A stretch of DNA of 64,000 nt from Platerodrilus igneus (Eukaryota; Arthropoda; Insecta; Coleoptera; Lycidae), in NCBI GenBank assembly GCA_036346225.1, contig JARFIW010001491.1, forward strand, positions 4,216,001 to 4,280,000, read 5' to 3'. The notes below the pieces were generated by a model. It was not told the origin of the DNA. It saw only the letters and a program-made list of their open reading frames with translations, and searched no databases. Made by a program: the position numbers and the translations under genes. Shown here one piece after another: positions 21,196 through 32,082 of this stretch (position 1 is the stretch's first letter; each line of letters opens with the position of its first letter).

Positions 21196-23288
21196 CGTGT
21201 AACAATTCGTTTTTCCTCTTCAGCAATAACGTATAAAAGTTGTGTATTGTGTTACCAAAAATTTCAAATTTACTTTTATAATTCAATATGAATCGTATAT
21301 CTAGAACCCATGCTTAATTAATAGGTGTCATAAGTTTCGAAACACCCTAGTTATTATTCTTCTTATTCTAATTATCTAATAAATTAAATGCATAGTTGTA
21401 AATACTCCTGTCTGTATTTTAAAAAATCATGTTAAAACTCGAACGTGCTATTCAGAATTTCCATAAACCATCTTCAAGGTAATATTAAATAGCATGATTA
21501 TGTGCATCTGTTCTGTTTTCAATACTAAAGTGTTGAGGTCTCAGCTATTGTCGAACGAGTCAGTCGACCTTTTACCTTCTTAGCAACCACATGGAGAAAT
21601 CAATAAGATAGGGCGACTTGCGAGTTGCTATTCATTTCGAGTATTACATCGATCAGTAGTTTGGAGGTTTATTAATGCGCAATACTCACGTTAGATTTTA
21701 ATTAAAAGTAATACGAAGCAGCTGATTTGTGATATGTAAGATGTATAAATATGGACATCTATAACATTGATGTTATATTTTAAATAATGGTTTTGCCAAC
21801 ATAAATGCTAGACATCTGATACAAAAATGACTATGTGAAGATCGCAACATAGAAAGTTTACTTTTATAGTAGCCGTAAGAAACCGTTAATTCATAATGTA
21901 TAAAATGTATTCGCATGGGAAACCTACATGAGTTCCATCCTTTATTCTTGTGGATTTAATTTACGAGGCGTAGGCACATCAATGTAGTCAACAACTTTTT
22001 GTTGTATTTGTTCAACAGTGAAAGTCTCATATGGTTAGAAATTATCCACCTAATGGTTCGTAGCAATTTGATCTTTACGTTCAAGGTCGGTAAGTTGTTA
22101 TATATTGTTTTGAAAAGCATCTGTAAGACGTACAATGTCGTGTTTAAGCTTAACCTTGGTAGTTTGAACTGATGGAAACTAACATCTTGAAGATTACATT
22201 TAACAAATGAATTTAAATTTCAAATTCTGCTCGAAAAAATATTATGTTTTATAAACTTATTTATCTAAACAAACTATTCATGAACTAGATTATGTTTCAT
22301 ATAGTTGAGAACTTGCTTATATAGGATACATATTTAACAAAGATTAAATTTACTAATTAAAAGATCTTATTACAAAACTAATTTTGTAAAGATGTACGTC
22401 GTTTGGTCAGTACTGAAAAGATGACGAAAAGTAAAAAATTTTGTTAATCATATTTATAATGCCTATTTAATTTAGAGGCTTTTATATAACTAAAATTATT
22501 AAAATACGTTCATAGAGTTAATGAAGCGCTCTCCAAATTATTGTAAATACCTGTCAGCTTAAATCAAAATTATTTTTCAGTTAATATATGTTGATATTTA
22601 AAAACTCTAATTTTTTTATAAGTTTAGAAATCTTTAAACACACCTAAAGAAATACTTTAGAAATTATGCTTATTCTTCCCCATACTTATTTTTGGATTCC
22701 ATAAATTATATATGAACCAAAAGTGCTTAAATTTAATAAGTAGAGTACCCATGCCCCATTACACTAAAGCAAAACTTAACAAGTGCAAGGGGTTTGTTTG
22801 ATTTATTGATTTTATTGCTTTGAGACGTAAATTGCTGTCTCTATTGTATATTTATGTGCTTTATTTTATTTCAGGACAAACGTTATACCATCTAAGAATA
22901 CAAAATTTAGTGTTTTAATAAGAAAATGTTTTCGTTAAGGTTTCTGTATTTTTCTTAGCGATATTTCTTGTTCTTACATCTTACCTAAGTACAGTAGCGC
23001 CCTATTAATCCGTATTTATTAAAGACCCCCTTCCCTGATAGTCTCATTAAACCGCTGAAGATAGAATTCAGAGTTAGTGCAGAAGTCTACAAAAGTCAGT
23101 TGTGCTAATATGGATAAAACTACATCTTCTGCGTGACTTTTGTTAGAAATATGTTGCCCTAGGTAGGCCTTAAGTCTAACATTATAAGAACTAAGTTAGA
23201 GGACTGTTTCACCAACGCCCAAGGCGTGGGCCAACAATAACGTTTCACTGTTCCTGGAACATGGAGCAGGTAACGATAAGTTTCAAAT
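21196..23288. other. Unrelated insert 2 in LINE A, ~2.09 kb
   Basis: It splits EQ from WIDEKCKEVQTKME, which are contiguous in the copy at 34.4-35.7 kb, so both edges are fixed. The insert is AT-rich with no long frame. Near its right side it carries a pogo/Tigger-like terminus (22989-23060). It may itself be composite. Confidence 0.6.
22989..23060 (+). repeat. Pogo/Tigger-like transposon terminus
   Basis: TACAGTAGCGCCCTATTAATCCG followed 40 bp later by TCATTAAACCG. A CAGT..G.CCC..TTAATCCG end after TA, with an internal TTAA.CCG repeat, is typical of pogo-type ends. No matching opposite end was found. Confidence 0.35.
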
Positions 23289-24850
23289 GGATTGATGAAA
23301 AGTGCAAAGAGGTACAAACTAAGATGGAAATAGAAAAGACAGACAAAACATAAAAACTAATTAGAATGAATTTTAGGGATATAAAACCATATAGCAAAAA
23401 TATAAAGGACGCAGAAGGAAACGTCATTATAGAAAATATAGAGAAAGTTGATAGATGGCAAGAATATATAGGGAATTTACATGCAGGAGAAGAACTAACA
23501 GCATTAGAACAAGAAACAGACATTGAAAAGAATGACTTGGGATACATGCAGAAACTTTAAATGCTGCTGGACAAGCAATAACAACTCTTCCAACTTGTAA
23601 GCTATATGTATGAAACTGGCGAGATACCCAAAGATTTCAAAAGTAACATCATAATCACTATACCAAAAAAGAGAGGCTCGGATAGATGTGAAAATTTTTG
23701 AACAATAATTTTGACAGCACACGTATCAAAAATATTAACTATAATTGTACAAAGACGAATGGAAAAACGAGCTGAAGAGGTACTAGAAGAAGATCAATTT
23801 GGTTACAGATGAAACAGGAGAACACTGGAGGCTATTTTAGCTCTGAGGGTGATAACGGAGAAAACAATAGAAAAGGGAGAAAGCGTGGATATAGGGTTTG
23901 TAGATCTGGAAAAGGCACTCGATAATGTAAAATGGAAATTTTTTGAAATACTCAAAAAGGAGTGAGACACGGATGTGCCTTAATTCTCATTAGTTTTTAA
24001 TTTATACATCGAAGCGGCAATAAACACTGTCAAATGCAAGAAAACAATTATTATGCAAGGACAAAAGATTGATATGCTGAGATTTGCAGAAGACATAGAG
24101 GTATTAGTATCTAGTAAGGAAGAGTTAGAAGCTGCTCTTAATGAAATGGAAACAGTCTAACAGAGAGATATGGTATGAAAATTAACAAAAATAAAACTAA
24201 AGTACTAGTATGCAAAGGAGGGGAAAATAAATTAAAAACTAGAATACAAATAGGTAACGAGAATTTACAAGAGGTTAAGGATTTCTGCTACTTAAGAAGC
24301 GAAATAACGAAAGAACGCAAAAAATATAAAACAAAGATTAGCACAAGGTCGTACTATATTTAACAAGAAAAAGTAATTACTGTGTTCAAAGACAACAAGC
24401 ATAGAAACAAGGAAAATATTACTTAATACATATGTGTGGGGCACAGCACTGTACGACTGTGACACCTGGACAGTAGGAGAAGCGGACAAGAAAAAGCGTT
24501 TGAAATGTGGTGCTACAGACGTATGATGAAGATATCAAGAACAGACAAAGTTAAGGACAAAGAGGTACTAGAAATTGTAGGAGAAGAAAGAGGTATGTGA
24601 AAAACAGTGAAAAGTAGGAGAGATAGGATGATAGGTCACATACTAAGACATGAGGGAATAGTGCGGTGTATATTAGAAGCAGAGATAGGAAAAAAGAGAG
24701 GTAGAGTTAGATCTAGGTTGGACTATTGCACACACATTGGAAGATGTAGGATGTGGGAATTTCAGGGAAATGTGCCGACTGGTTCAGAATAGAGATCAAT
24801 GGAGGTACGCGTCCAACAAATTTGAAGATGGAAAACCTAATGACGAAGAA
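23289..24850 (+). pseudogene. LINE A, reverse transcriptase and C-terminal region
   Basis: In several frames broken by stops and shifts it reads WIDEKCKEVQTKME, MNFRDIKPYSKNIKDAEGN, IPKDFKSNIIITIPKKRG, LEKAL.NVKW, the QGCALSP-like region, LRFAEDI (the FADD motif with D to E) and MKINKNKTKVLVC, then the conserved C-terminal blocks ARLYDC.TW and ILEAEIGKKRGR. It ends with GACGAAGAAAATAACTG at about 24850. The catalytic change and many frame breaks show a dead copy. A spacer and a second copy of the C-terminal module follow at 25081. Confidence 0.8.
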
Positions 24851-25080
24851 AATAACTGTACATAAACTTGATGATTATTATAAGCAACTACAGGTATAGG
24901 TTGTGCAATACTCTCAACTAATGTTAATTGTGCGAAAGGATATATTGGAAAACTATTAATACGATAAACGTTCAAGTGCTGGGATCTTGGTAGCCGCAGG
25001 CTGCTTAACCCTTTTCACATAGTACGGAATATTGGGGAAATAGGGTATATATTTATAAACAGGAAAAGAGGAACGGACAA
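24851..25080 (+). repeat. Spacer between LINE A 3' modules
   Basis: Contains GGGATCTTGGTAGCCGCAGG and GCTTAACCC, then GAAATAGGGTATATA. The reverse complement of the same spacer stands between LINE A modules at 60290-60470 and 59980-60150, and in a diverged form at 52480-52690. Confidence 0.65.
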
Positions 25081-25590
25081 ATTGCATCTAACAAGAAAGG
25101 TCAGCGGCTATATTCGAAGACAGCAAACATAGAAACAAGAAGAAAATTGTTGAAAGCATATGTGTGGAACACAGCACAGTACGTCTATGAAATAGGGGTA
25201 GTAGGAGAAACAGACGGAAAAACGGTAGAAGCCTTTTGAAATGTTGTGCTTCAGATGTGTGATGAGGATAGCATGGACAGACAAAGTTAATAATAAAGAG
25301 GTTATAGAAATAGTAGGGGAATAAACATATCTGTGGAAAACAAAAAAAAAGAGAAATAGAAGTGCAGGCTACGTTCTAAGCATTTTTTGGGAATAATGCG
25401 GGATATATTACAAGCAGAGATAGGAAAAAAAGAGGTAGCGGTAGACCTATATCAGAGTATTGCACACAGACAGTGAAAGATGCAGGCTGTGCAAATTTCA
25501 GGGAAATGTGTTGGTTAGCACAAAACAGGAAACAATGAGGGTACGCGTCTAACCAGTTCCATGACTGAAGACTTGATGATGAAGAAAATT
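25081..25590 (+). pseudogene. LINE A second 3' module
   Basis: A duplicate of the C-terminal part only, starting ATCTAACAAGAAAGG and carrying the counterparts of NIETRRKLLKAYVWNTAQY, CFRCVMRIAWTDKV and ILQAEIGKK, to the end at ATGATGAAGAAAA. It follows the first module in the same orientation after a 230-bp spacer. Full of stops and shifts. Confidence 0.65.
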
Positions 25591-26439
25591 TTATACATTA
25601 ATACTTACGTTGGAAGATAACTACAATATACACAACTTTAGACTTACCTTGTAACGATAAGCCGCAATACAATACACTAATATGTTTTTTTCTATCTATT
25701 ACATTATTACACAAAAGTGACCACCTTAGATGTTCAGATAATTTTAATTATTTTACCTAAGTTCACAAATGTAACGTTTAAACGCAAGGCGAAACTAAAC
25801 ATGATTTTTTATGTAAGTAGTAAATATGTAAATCAATCATTTAATGAACACGCAACAAGTTTTGGCTGAACTCTTATTACGAAAAAAGATAACTGGCAGC
25901 ACTAGTTTTATCGATAAAAATGGCGGCTAAAATTGCAGGAACACATAATCAGCAAAATAACCCCGCAATATCTGCTTGTATTCGCACTGGCAGATTTCTA
26001 AAGACAATAATGATGTACCCTTTTGCACTCTAACGCGTGCATTTAAAAGACTCACTAACTGACGAGCCAACGCTAGCATATTATAAGTACAAGGTTAGAA
26101 AATTATCTTTTAAAGGTCCGAAGTCCTAAATTAATGAAGTTGCGAGTAATATTGTTATGTTGATGTTAACTAACTTTACGTTCGTAGAAAAAGAAGAGCG
26201 ATGAATTTCAATTTTGCTTAGCGCCCTTTTTAATTTTTATATTACTATACGCGGCTCGAAAATAGCATGAAATATTTTACATACAAGTAATTAATTTGAC
26301 GCCCGTTTGAACTACCGCCTGGGTGCGATGCACCCTATGCACCGTAGGGTGGCACATTTCTGTTCGTTAGTTACTGTAATTGTCTTATACTAATTAATAA
26401 TAATTGATCTAGAAATGTACGACAAATAGCGCATTACTT
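25591..26439. other. Unassigned AT-rich sequence
   Basis: Nothing recognised apart from a short inverted pair, TGCGATGCACC / TGCACCGTAGGGTG, near 26330. Confidence 0.4.
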
Positions 26440-27320
26440 CTTCGTTAGCACTAATATGCCTTATTCGCATGAAAGTGTGGTACAAAGAGCTTCTGGAATG
26501 CTTGAACATTGCTAGCAAATCTATTACGCTAGAAGAGAACCGCTTTAAATCACAATTTTAATTTGAATGTGAAACAGAAACATTTATTCTGTTGTTATTT
26601 CTAACGACGACATTCTACAATATTGAAAAGAGCTATTTCCAGAAATAAGAAATTTTTCATTTCCTTAGGTGAAAAGTATTTCAGGAAATTATGTAGTGCT
26701 TCAAGCAATAATACTCGTTAATGGCAATCTTATGTAGTATAAAAATACATTTTTAAAATTTATTTCAGGCGGGTAGACTTGATAAATGCGCTAGCTTTGA
26801 GATATTTTATTTTTGCGCTGTAGGACTACAAGGAAATTAGTAAATAAAAACAACATTTTCTTGTGCGAAATATTGTACAGCCGGGATTGAATAACAGAGT
26901 TATTAACGTATATATCTGTCAGTATAGAGAAAGTTATTTGCCGCATTGGGTTACGTAAATAAAAGTATTGGGCTATTAGGTACAGCAAAACAAACGAGGG
27001 TTCTCCTGGGAGAAAATAATTCTGCCTTTTATTGTAATAAAGCGTATTTTGTGATGTGTCATTTGGAGGCGTATCAGATTTCTTTTAGTATGTAACTTTT
27101 GTATGTAGCTTCGTTATTACTTTAAGTTTAAATTAAGCGTTTTTCTCTGAGCACTTATGTTACTTCCTATTGGGAATTTTAAGCCTGGTCTCCTGAAGAT
27201 TGTTAAGCCAATTAGATGGGATTGTTTAACGCAAGCGGGAATGTGATATTTTTTCCTGAAGGTTTCTTGTAGTGAACTGGACACTTTTTACCGGTGATGT
27301 TACGGGACCAACATAATTAT
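26440..27320 (+). repeat. Dispersed repeat X, copy 2 (longest)
   Basis: The first half matches 9840-10340 (CTTTAAATCACAATTTTAATT, GTATATATCTGTCAGTATAG). The second half matches 36781-37110 (TAAGTTTAAATTAAGCG, ACTTATG..ACTTCC, GTAGTGAACTGGACACTTTTTAC). About 10 bp after the shared part comes TGGTGCCCAAACGG, which could be a primer-binding site, so X may be an LTR. No coding region. Confidence 0.5.
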
Positions 27321-27971
27321 TACTATTAATAGTGGTGCCCAAACGGTTTTGGTATTGTTAAAAGTTAAAAAAGTAATTAGGTTGAGTTTTCTGAAAACAC
27401 AAATTGTTGTTTATGTTTTCATATTTTGAAAGGTTATACAGAAGTTGCTAATAAAGTAAGTTTAATGAAAGGTTTGTTGCAGGAGTTTAATTATTTTCTG
27501 GAGAACGCGAATAATATATAATCAATTATCATTACAGGTAGTTTTGGTTCATTTTACATCATTTGGTGACTGGGACAGGACTAGTTCTATAGAATTTGTG
27601 TACGAAACTGAGTTTCGTTAATTGATTTACTATATAGTATACGTTTTAACTTTATTCTAAAAGAAACGAATAAAGAAGTCGAGAGCTGTTCAACGCAGCA
27701 TCTTTACGAAGAACGCACATCTACTAACACAAATGGTGGTAGACGAAAGTATTTTTGTACCGGAAATGAAAGCAGCTTACGAAATGTGCAACAAAAGCAC
27801 AATTTACTTTGGAAAATAGATAAGCAAATAAATGTATGACCTCATGTTAGAATCTGACAACCTGAAGATGATTTGGTGAAAGAAGTTACTTCCGCCTATG
27901 AATATTTGTCTACATATGAAACTGTCGATAACCTATCATACTCTAACTCCTGAACAAATGCCCAAAGCGAC
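27321..27971. other. Unassigned; one short open stretch
   Basis: 27661-27828 (+) is open for about 55 codons (KKSRAVQRSIFTKNAHLLTQ), then stops. No family is recognised. Confidence 0.35.
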
Positions 27972-28712
27972 GAAAATAGCGTAGAGGTGAAAATAGTGCG
28001 CCTGTCTCAACTTAGTTTAGTAGTTGAAATGTTTTTACATGACAAAATAATCGATTGGGTATATGTTCGAAAATAGTGCTGAGACGAAAATAGTGTTGAC
28101 GTTTCAACTTAGGTTAGTAGTCGGAATGTTTTACTACTAAGAAAATATCCAAAGCGATATATGTGCAAAAATAGTATCAAGGCAAAATTCATTGTTTGAC
28201 TTTAAAAATGAATGACTGACCGTATTTTATATTATGACCGCTATATATTATATAACAGAAAAATTTCATGAAAAATCTGAAATTTTAAAATAAAAATTAA
28301 AAATGTTCTTTTCGTGACATGTGAATCACTATTTTCTCACATGTACGTTCTCGATTATATTGTATAAATAGTAAAACATTCTGACTACTAACCTAAGTTG
28401 AAACCTCAACACTATTTTCACCTCAACGCTATTTTCGCACATGTACCTTTCAATTATTTTCTCTTAGTATTAATACATTTCGACTACTAACCTACGTTAA
28501 AACCTCAATACCATTTTTGCTTCAACACTATTTTCCCACATGTTACTTTATCTTCGTATTAAAACATTTGGACGACTAACTTAAATTGAAACCTCAATAC
28601 CATTTACTACTACAAGAAATACACAAGAAGGTACAAATGCGAAAATAGTGTTGAGGTTAAGTTACCGTTAGTAATGTTTTACTACTAAGAAAAATATCCA
28701 AAGCTGTATAGA
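27972..28712. repeat. Cluster of direct and inverted ~100-bp repeats
   Basis: The unit is (T)GCGAAAATAGTGTTGAGG, then TTTCAACTTAGGTTAGTAG, then AATGTTTTACTACTAAG. Two full units and the start of a third run forward from 27972 to about 28185, three run inverted from about 28315 to 28600, and one runs forward again from about 28625 to 28710. Neighbouring units diverge by roughly 10-20 percent by eye. It is able to form long hairpins and is not coding. Confidence 0.7.
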
Positions 28713-28833
28713 TGCGATAATCATTGATCGATGATTCCGTAAATGCACTTTACATTTACCTATACAAATCGAACTGGTACTTGCATAGCCAGTACGAAAC
28801 AATTACTTGATCGTTTTGTAGAGAGAAAAAACA

Positions 28834-28877
28834 TCCATTGACCAGGTTTCGACCTCATTAGGTCTCGTCAGAATGGA
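28834..28877 (-). ncRNA. Hammerhead ribozyme in left arm
   Basis: Minus strand: TCCATT, CTGACGA, GACC...GGTC helix II, GAAAC, CTGGTC, AATGGA. Helix I pairs 6 of 6 and helix II 4 of 4, with all invariant core bases present. Confidence 0.75.
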
Positions 28878-29014
28878 CTAGTTTTAACCCTAACAAAGCA
28901 TCTAGCAACCTCAATGTATATGCTCGAAGAAACCTCTATACGATGGCGAAAGGAAAAATAGAGCACCATCATATACATTGAGGTTGCTTGATGTTTTGTT
29001 AGGGTTAAAACTAG

Positions 29015-29058
29015 TCCATTCTGACGAGACCTAATGAGGTCGAAACCTGGTCAATGGA
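29015..29058 (+). ncRNA. Hammerhead ribozyme in right arm
   Basis: Plus strand: TCCATT, CTGACGA, GACC TAATGA GGTC as helix II and loop, GAAAC, CTGGTC, AATGGA. Predicted cleavage is after C29052. All invariant core bases are intact; helix III is only about two pairs with a CTG turn, which suggests dimeric action. It is the inverted twin of 28834-28877. Confidence 0.8.
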
Positions 29059-29184
29059 TGTTTTTTCTCTCTACAAAACGATCAAGTAATTGTTTTGTAA
29101 TGGCTATGCAAATACCAGTTCGATTTGTATAGGTAAATGTAAAGTGCATTTACGGATACATCTCATGTAATTGGTTTATATATA

Positions 29185-29687
29185 CAGTGTGTACAAATTT
29201 CGAGTCTCTACATTGTGATTTCAGTTATTATAAGAGATAAAAATTGGGTTAAATGGGGAAAGATTTGGAGGAATCCAGGCCAGTTTTGTATCCGTTTACA
29301 AAATTGGTGTAAGTTGTCTGGTTTTGGAGATATTCGAAGAAAACTAAAAATGGCGGATTTTGTTTTTTGATAATAAAACATGAATCATAAGTCGCACCAT
29401 CACAAGACTTGCACATTATTAAGACACTTTTCTAAAAGGAGTATTTTAGCATAAACAGAATCATTCGACTGTCTTTTGTTTTCGAGGAAACGCCCACAAC
29501 TTTTGTTTTCTTATGGCCGCCATTTTGAATATTAGGTGAATGTTATGCGCCTTAAAATTACCTTTTCAACGATATGCCACATGTCTATAAAAAATGCAAA
29601 AACTATTCTAAATTTTAAAAATAACTAAATTTGTATGTTCTATAACGTTTGGTAATCCCAACAGGGCAAAAATTTGATTTCTACTTT
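29185..29687 (+). repeat. Left terminal inverted repeat
   Basis: About 503 bp, pairing with 31223-31726 with few differences by eye. The inner edge is at TTTGATTTCTACTTTC, just before a (GTA)n run at 29695. Confidence 0.85.
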
Positions 29688-29694
29688 CCAAACA

Positions 29695-29716
29695 GTAGTA
29701 GTAGTAGTAGTACCAC
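29695..29716. repeat. (GTA)n trinucleotide repeat
   Basis: Six to seven GTA units inside the transposon, just inside its left inverted repeat. Confidence 0.85.
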
Positions 29717-29842
29717 ATACATTTTGTTAAGTAGAACTCGTAAAGTATTGGATATAAATCTTAAAATTAACTTAAACATAAAACTGTAGCCTATCTTATC
29801 TAATTTAGGAACAAAATTAAATGTGACCGACACAGCAAACTA

Positions 29843-30991
29843 TCATCTAAATTCCTTCCGTAGATGCTGAAAATGCTGTCCGTTTGCATCACGGCACATT
29901 CGACAATTAATTAAAACTTTCCGTACAACTCTGCTTAACGTGCGCCTATTTATAGAGTTAAGAATGTCACGGACTCTTTCCTGCAGTTTGTTTATATTAT
30001 GAGGCGGTTCAAACTCATATACCTCATTTTTAGCAAAACCCCATAAATATAAATCAAGTGGTGTAAGATCTGGTGATCTTGCCGGCCACATAATTGGTCC
30101 ACTATTGCATATAATATTTTGGCCAAAATGTTCAGCTAAAAGGGCGCTAACTTCTCGGGAATTGTGAGCTGGACAACCATCTTGCTGAAACCATAGTTTT
30201 CGAAAATCATCATCATTTGGTACAAGTCCTCTAATAGCCGGAATTATTTGGTCTCTTAACAATTTCGTATATCTGGCGCCATTGAGGTTATTGACAAAAT
30301 AAAAGGGTCCAATCAAATTATTACCTATAAAAGTATTAATTACATTGGTTAATTTACTAAAATATTTATATCATAATTAACTACCTAAGATACCACACCA
30401 AACGTTAAATCCATATCTCGTTTGAAATTTGCGTTGCGCCGTCAGATGATGATTTTCAGTGCTCCAGTGATGCGTGTTATGTTTGTTGAACACCCCGCAA
30501 TTGGTAAACCGCGTTTCGTCTGTCCATATTATCAATTCTGGAAAGTGCGGTTCTTCCTCGCATTTTTGGATGTACCAATTACAAAAACGCATTTGTCTGG
30601 CGAAATCTTCTCTTTTGAGGCCTTGGACAATAGTAGGTTTATAAGGATGAAACTTTTCCTTTTTTAAAATATTATGAACAGTTGATTTTGGAATATTAAG
30701 TTCACGGCTTACAGATCTTACGGATGTGGATGGATTTCGTGTTACCGCCTCAGTAATGCTTAGAACACGTTCCCTATTGTTTAAGTCGTATTGTTCCCTA
30801 GTCTGTTCAAAAGCACCATAATTCAGTAAATTCATTACAATTTTTCTAAAGTATGTTTTATGCGGTTGTTGTCTTTCTGGATACAATTCCAAATATCTGG
30901 CGGATGCCGTATCAGCGTTCCGAAACGATTGTAAATAAGTATTTAGCATATCAAACTTTTCCTCATTCGAAAACTTGAAGACATGTGCCAT
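29843..30991 (-). CDS. DDD transposase with one 60-bp intron
   Basis: Exon 1 is 30385-30991 and exon 2 is 29843-30324. The intron 30325-30384 starts gtagtt and ends tttatag, and joining the exons keeps the frame across FNVWCGILG and NNLIGPFYF. The spliced protein is 362 residues, close to normal for the superfamily. Residues 5-50 (FSNEEKFDML...) match the helix-turn-helix start of DUF4817-type transposases. A second helix-turn-helix (SVSRELNIPKSTVHNIL) lies near 93-110. Catalytic residues are D158 (IIWTDETRF), D251 (FQQDGCPAHN) and D293 (PDLTPLDLYLWG), giving 41 residues between the second and third. No stop or shift was seen. Start: the ATG at 30991 gives MAHVFKFSNEE and is the first in frame. 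Confidence 0.85.
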
Positions 30992-31222
30992 TTTTTAAAT
31001 TAAAAATGCAGCACCACCGGCACCAAAACTTACAACACACACAAGTTTATCTAAATTTTAGAATTTGTTTGACATATAACTGTAATTCAATTGTTTGGTT
31101 TTGTCACATACCACCGCCTACTATTATAAAACGATATTATTTTAACTCTAGTACCACCATAATTAATAATTTGTGACAAATGCTGTTTGTGTACATTATA
31201 AAATGTGTATTGTACTTTTCAT

Positions 31223-31726
31223 AAAGTAGAAATCAAATTTTTGCCCTGTTGGGATTACCAAACGTTAAAGAACATACAAATTTAGTTATTTTTAAAATTT
31301 AGGATAGTTTTGCATTTTTTTATTGACATGTGGCATATCTTTGAAAAGGTAATTTTAAGGCGCATAATATTCACTTAATATTCAAAATGGCGGCCATAAG
31401 AAAAACAAAAGTTGTGGGCGTTTCCTCGAAAACAAAAGACAGTCGAATGATTCTGTTTATGCTAAAATACTCCTTTTAGAAAAGTGTCTTAATAATGTGC
31501 AAGTCTTGTGATGGTGCGACTTATGATTCAAGTTTTATTATCAAAAAACAAAATCCGCCATTTTTAGTTTTCTTCGAATAACTCCAAAACCAGACAACTT
31601 ACACCAATTTTGTAAACGGATACAAAACTGGCCTGGATTCCTCCAAATCTTTCCCCATTTAACCCAATTTCTATCTCTTATAATAACTGAAATCACAATG
31701 TAGAGACTCGAAATTTGGACACACTG
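31223..31726 (-). repeat. Right terminal inverted repeat
   Basis: About 504 bp, the inverted counterpart of 29185-29687, ending GGACACACTG before TA. Confidence 0.85.
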
Positions 31727-32082
31727 TATATACAGGGTGAGTTTTTAGTGTGGAAACGGTCACATTTTAAAAATATTTGGAAGCATACAGAGTGTTTCAT
31801 AATTCCAGGGCATATTAAATTTTTTTTTTAAATGAAACACCCTATATATTATTACATTTTTGAAAAGCCCATAAAAAGAGCTTTAATTTTATATCAAATT
31901 GTATCTGTCTATTCCTTTTAGTTTTTGAGATATTCAACTGTTTTTATAAAAAATGACCTTGATTAGATACATTGCCACTGCACTAATACACAACTTATGT
32001 TAATTTTCAAGATGCAGAAAATTTTACTATATACCATAGTATATTTGTAATTATCACTTTTTCGAAATTTCTTCACAGTATA

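Larger units (their letters stand above)
28736..29157. mobile_element. Foldback repeat with a hammerhead ribozyme in each arm
   Basis: Arms 28736-28925 and 28967-29157 are inverted copies (CCGTAAATGCACTTTACATT at the tips, GCAACCTCAATGTATATG near the loop), with a ~40-bp loop. Each arm holds a complete type I hammerhead motif, reading outward on the minus strand in the left arm and on the plus strand in the right. There is no coding region. Hammerheads are known in terminal repeats of Penelope-like elements and in retrozymes. This may be a head-to-head pair of such ends. Confidence 0.75.
29185..31726 (-). mobile_element. Tc1/mariner-IS630-type transposon, 2.54 kb, apparently intact
   Basis: Ends are CAGTGTGT(A/C)CAAATTTCGAG, flanked by TA on both sides, the target of this superfamily. 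Terminal inverted repeats of about 503 bp (29185-29687 and 31223-31726) are nearly identical. The only gene inside is the spliced transposase at 29843-30991 (minus). With open exons, consensus splice sites and near-identical ends, this is the best candidate in the window for a recently active element. Long inverted ends are unusual but known in some members of the superfamily. Confidence 0.85.

Noticed and set aside
27972..28712. CRISPR-like array
   Set aside because: Repeats are long, imperfect and in both orientations with no constant-length spacers; the host is a eukaryote.
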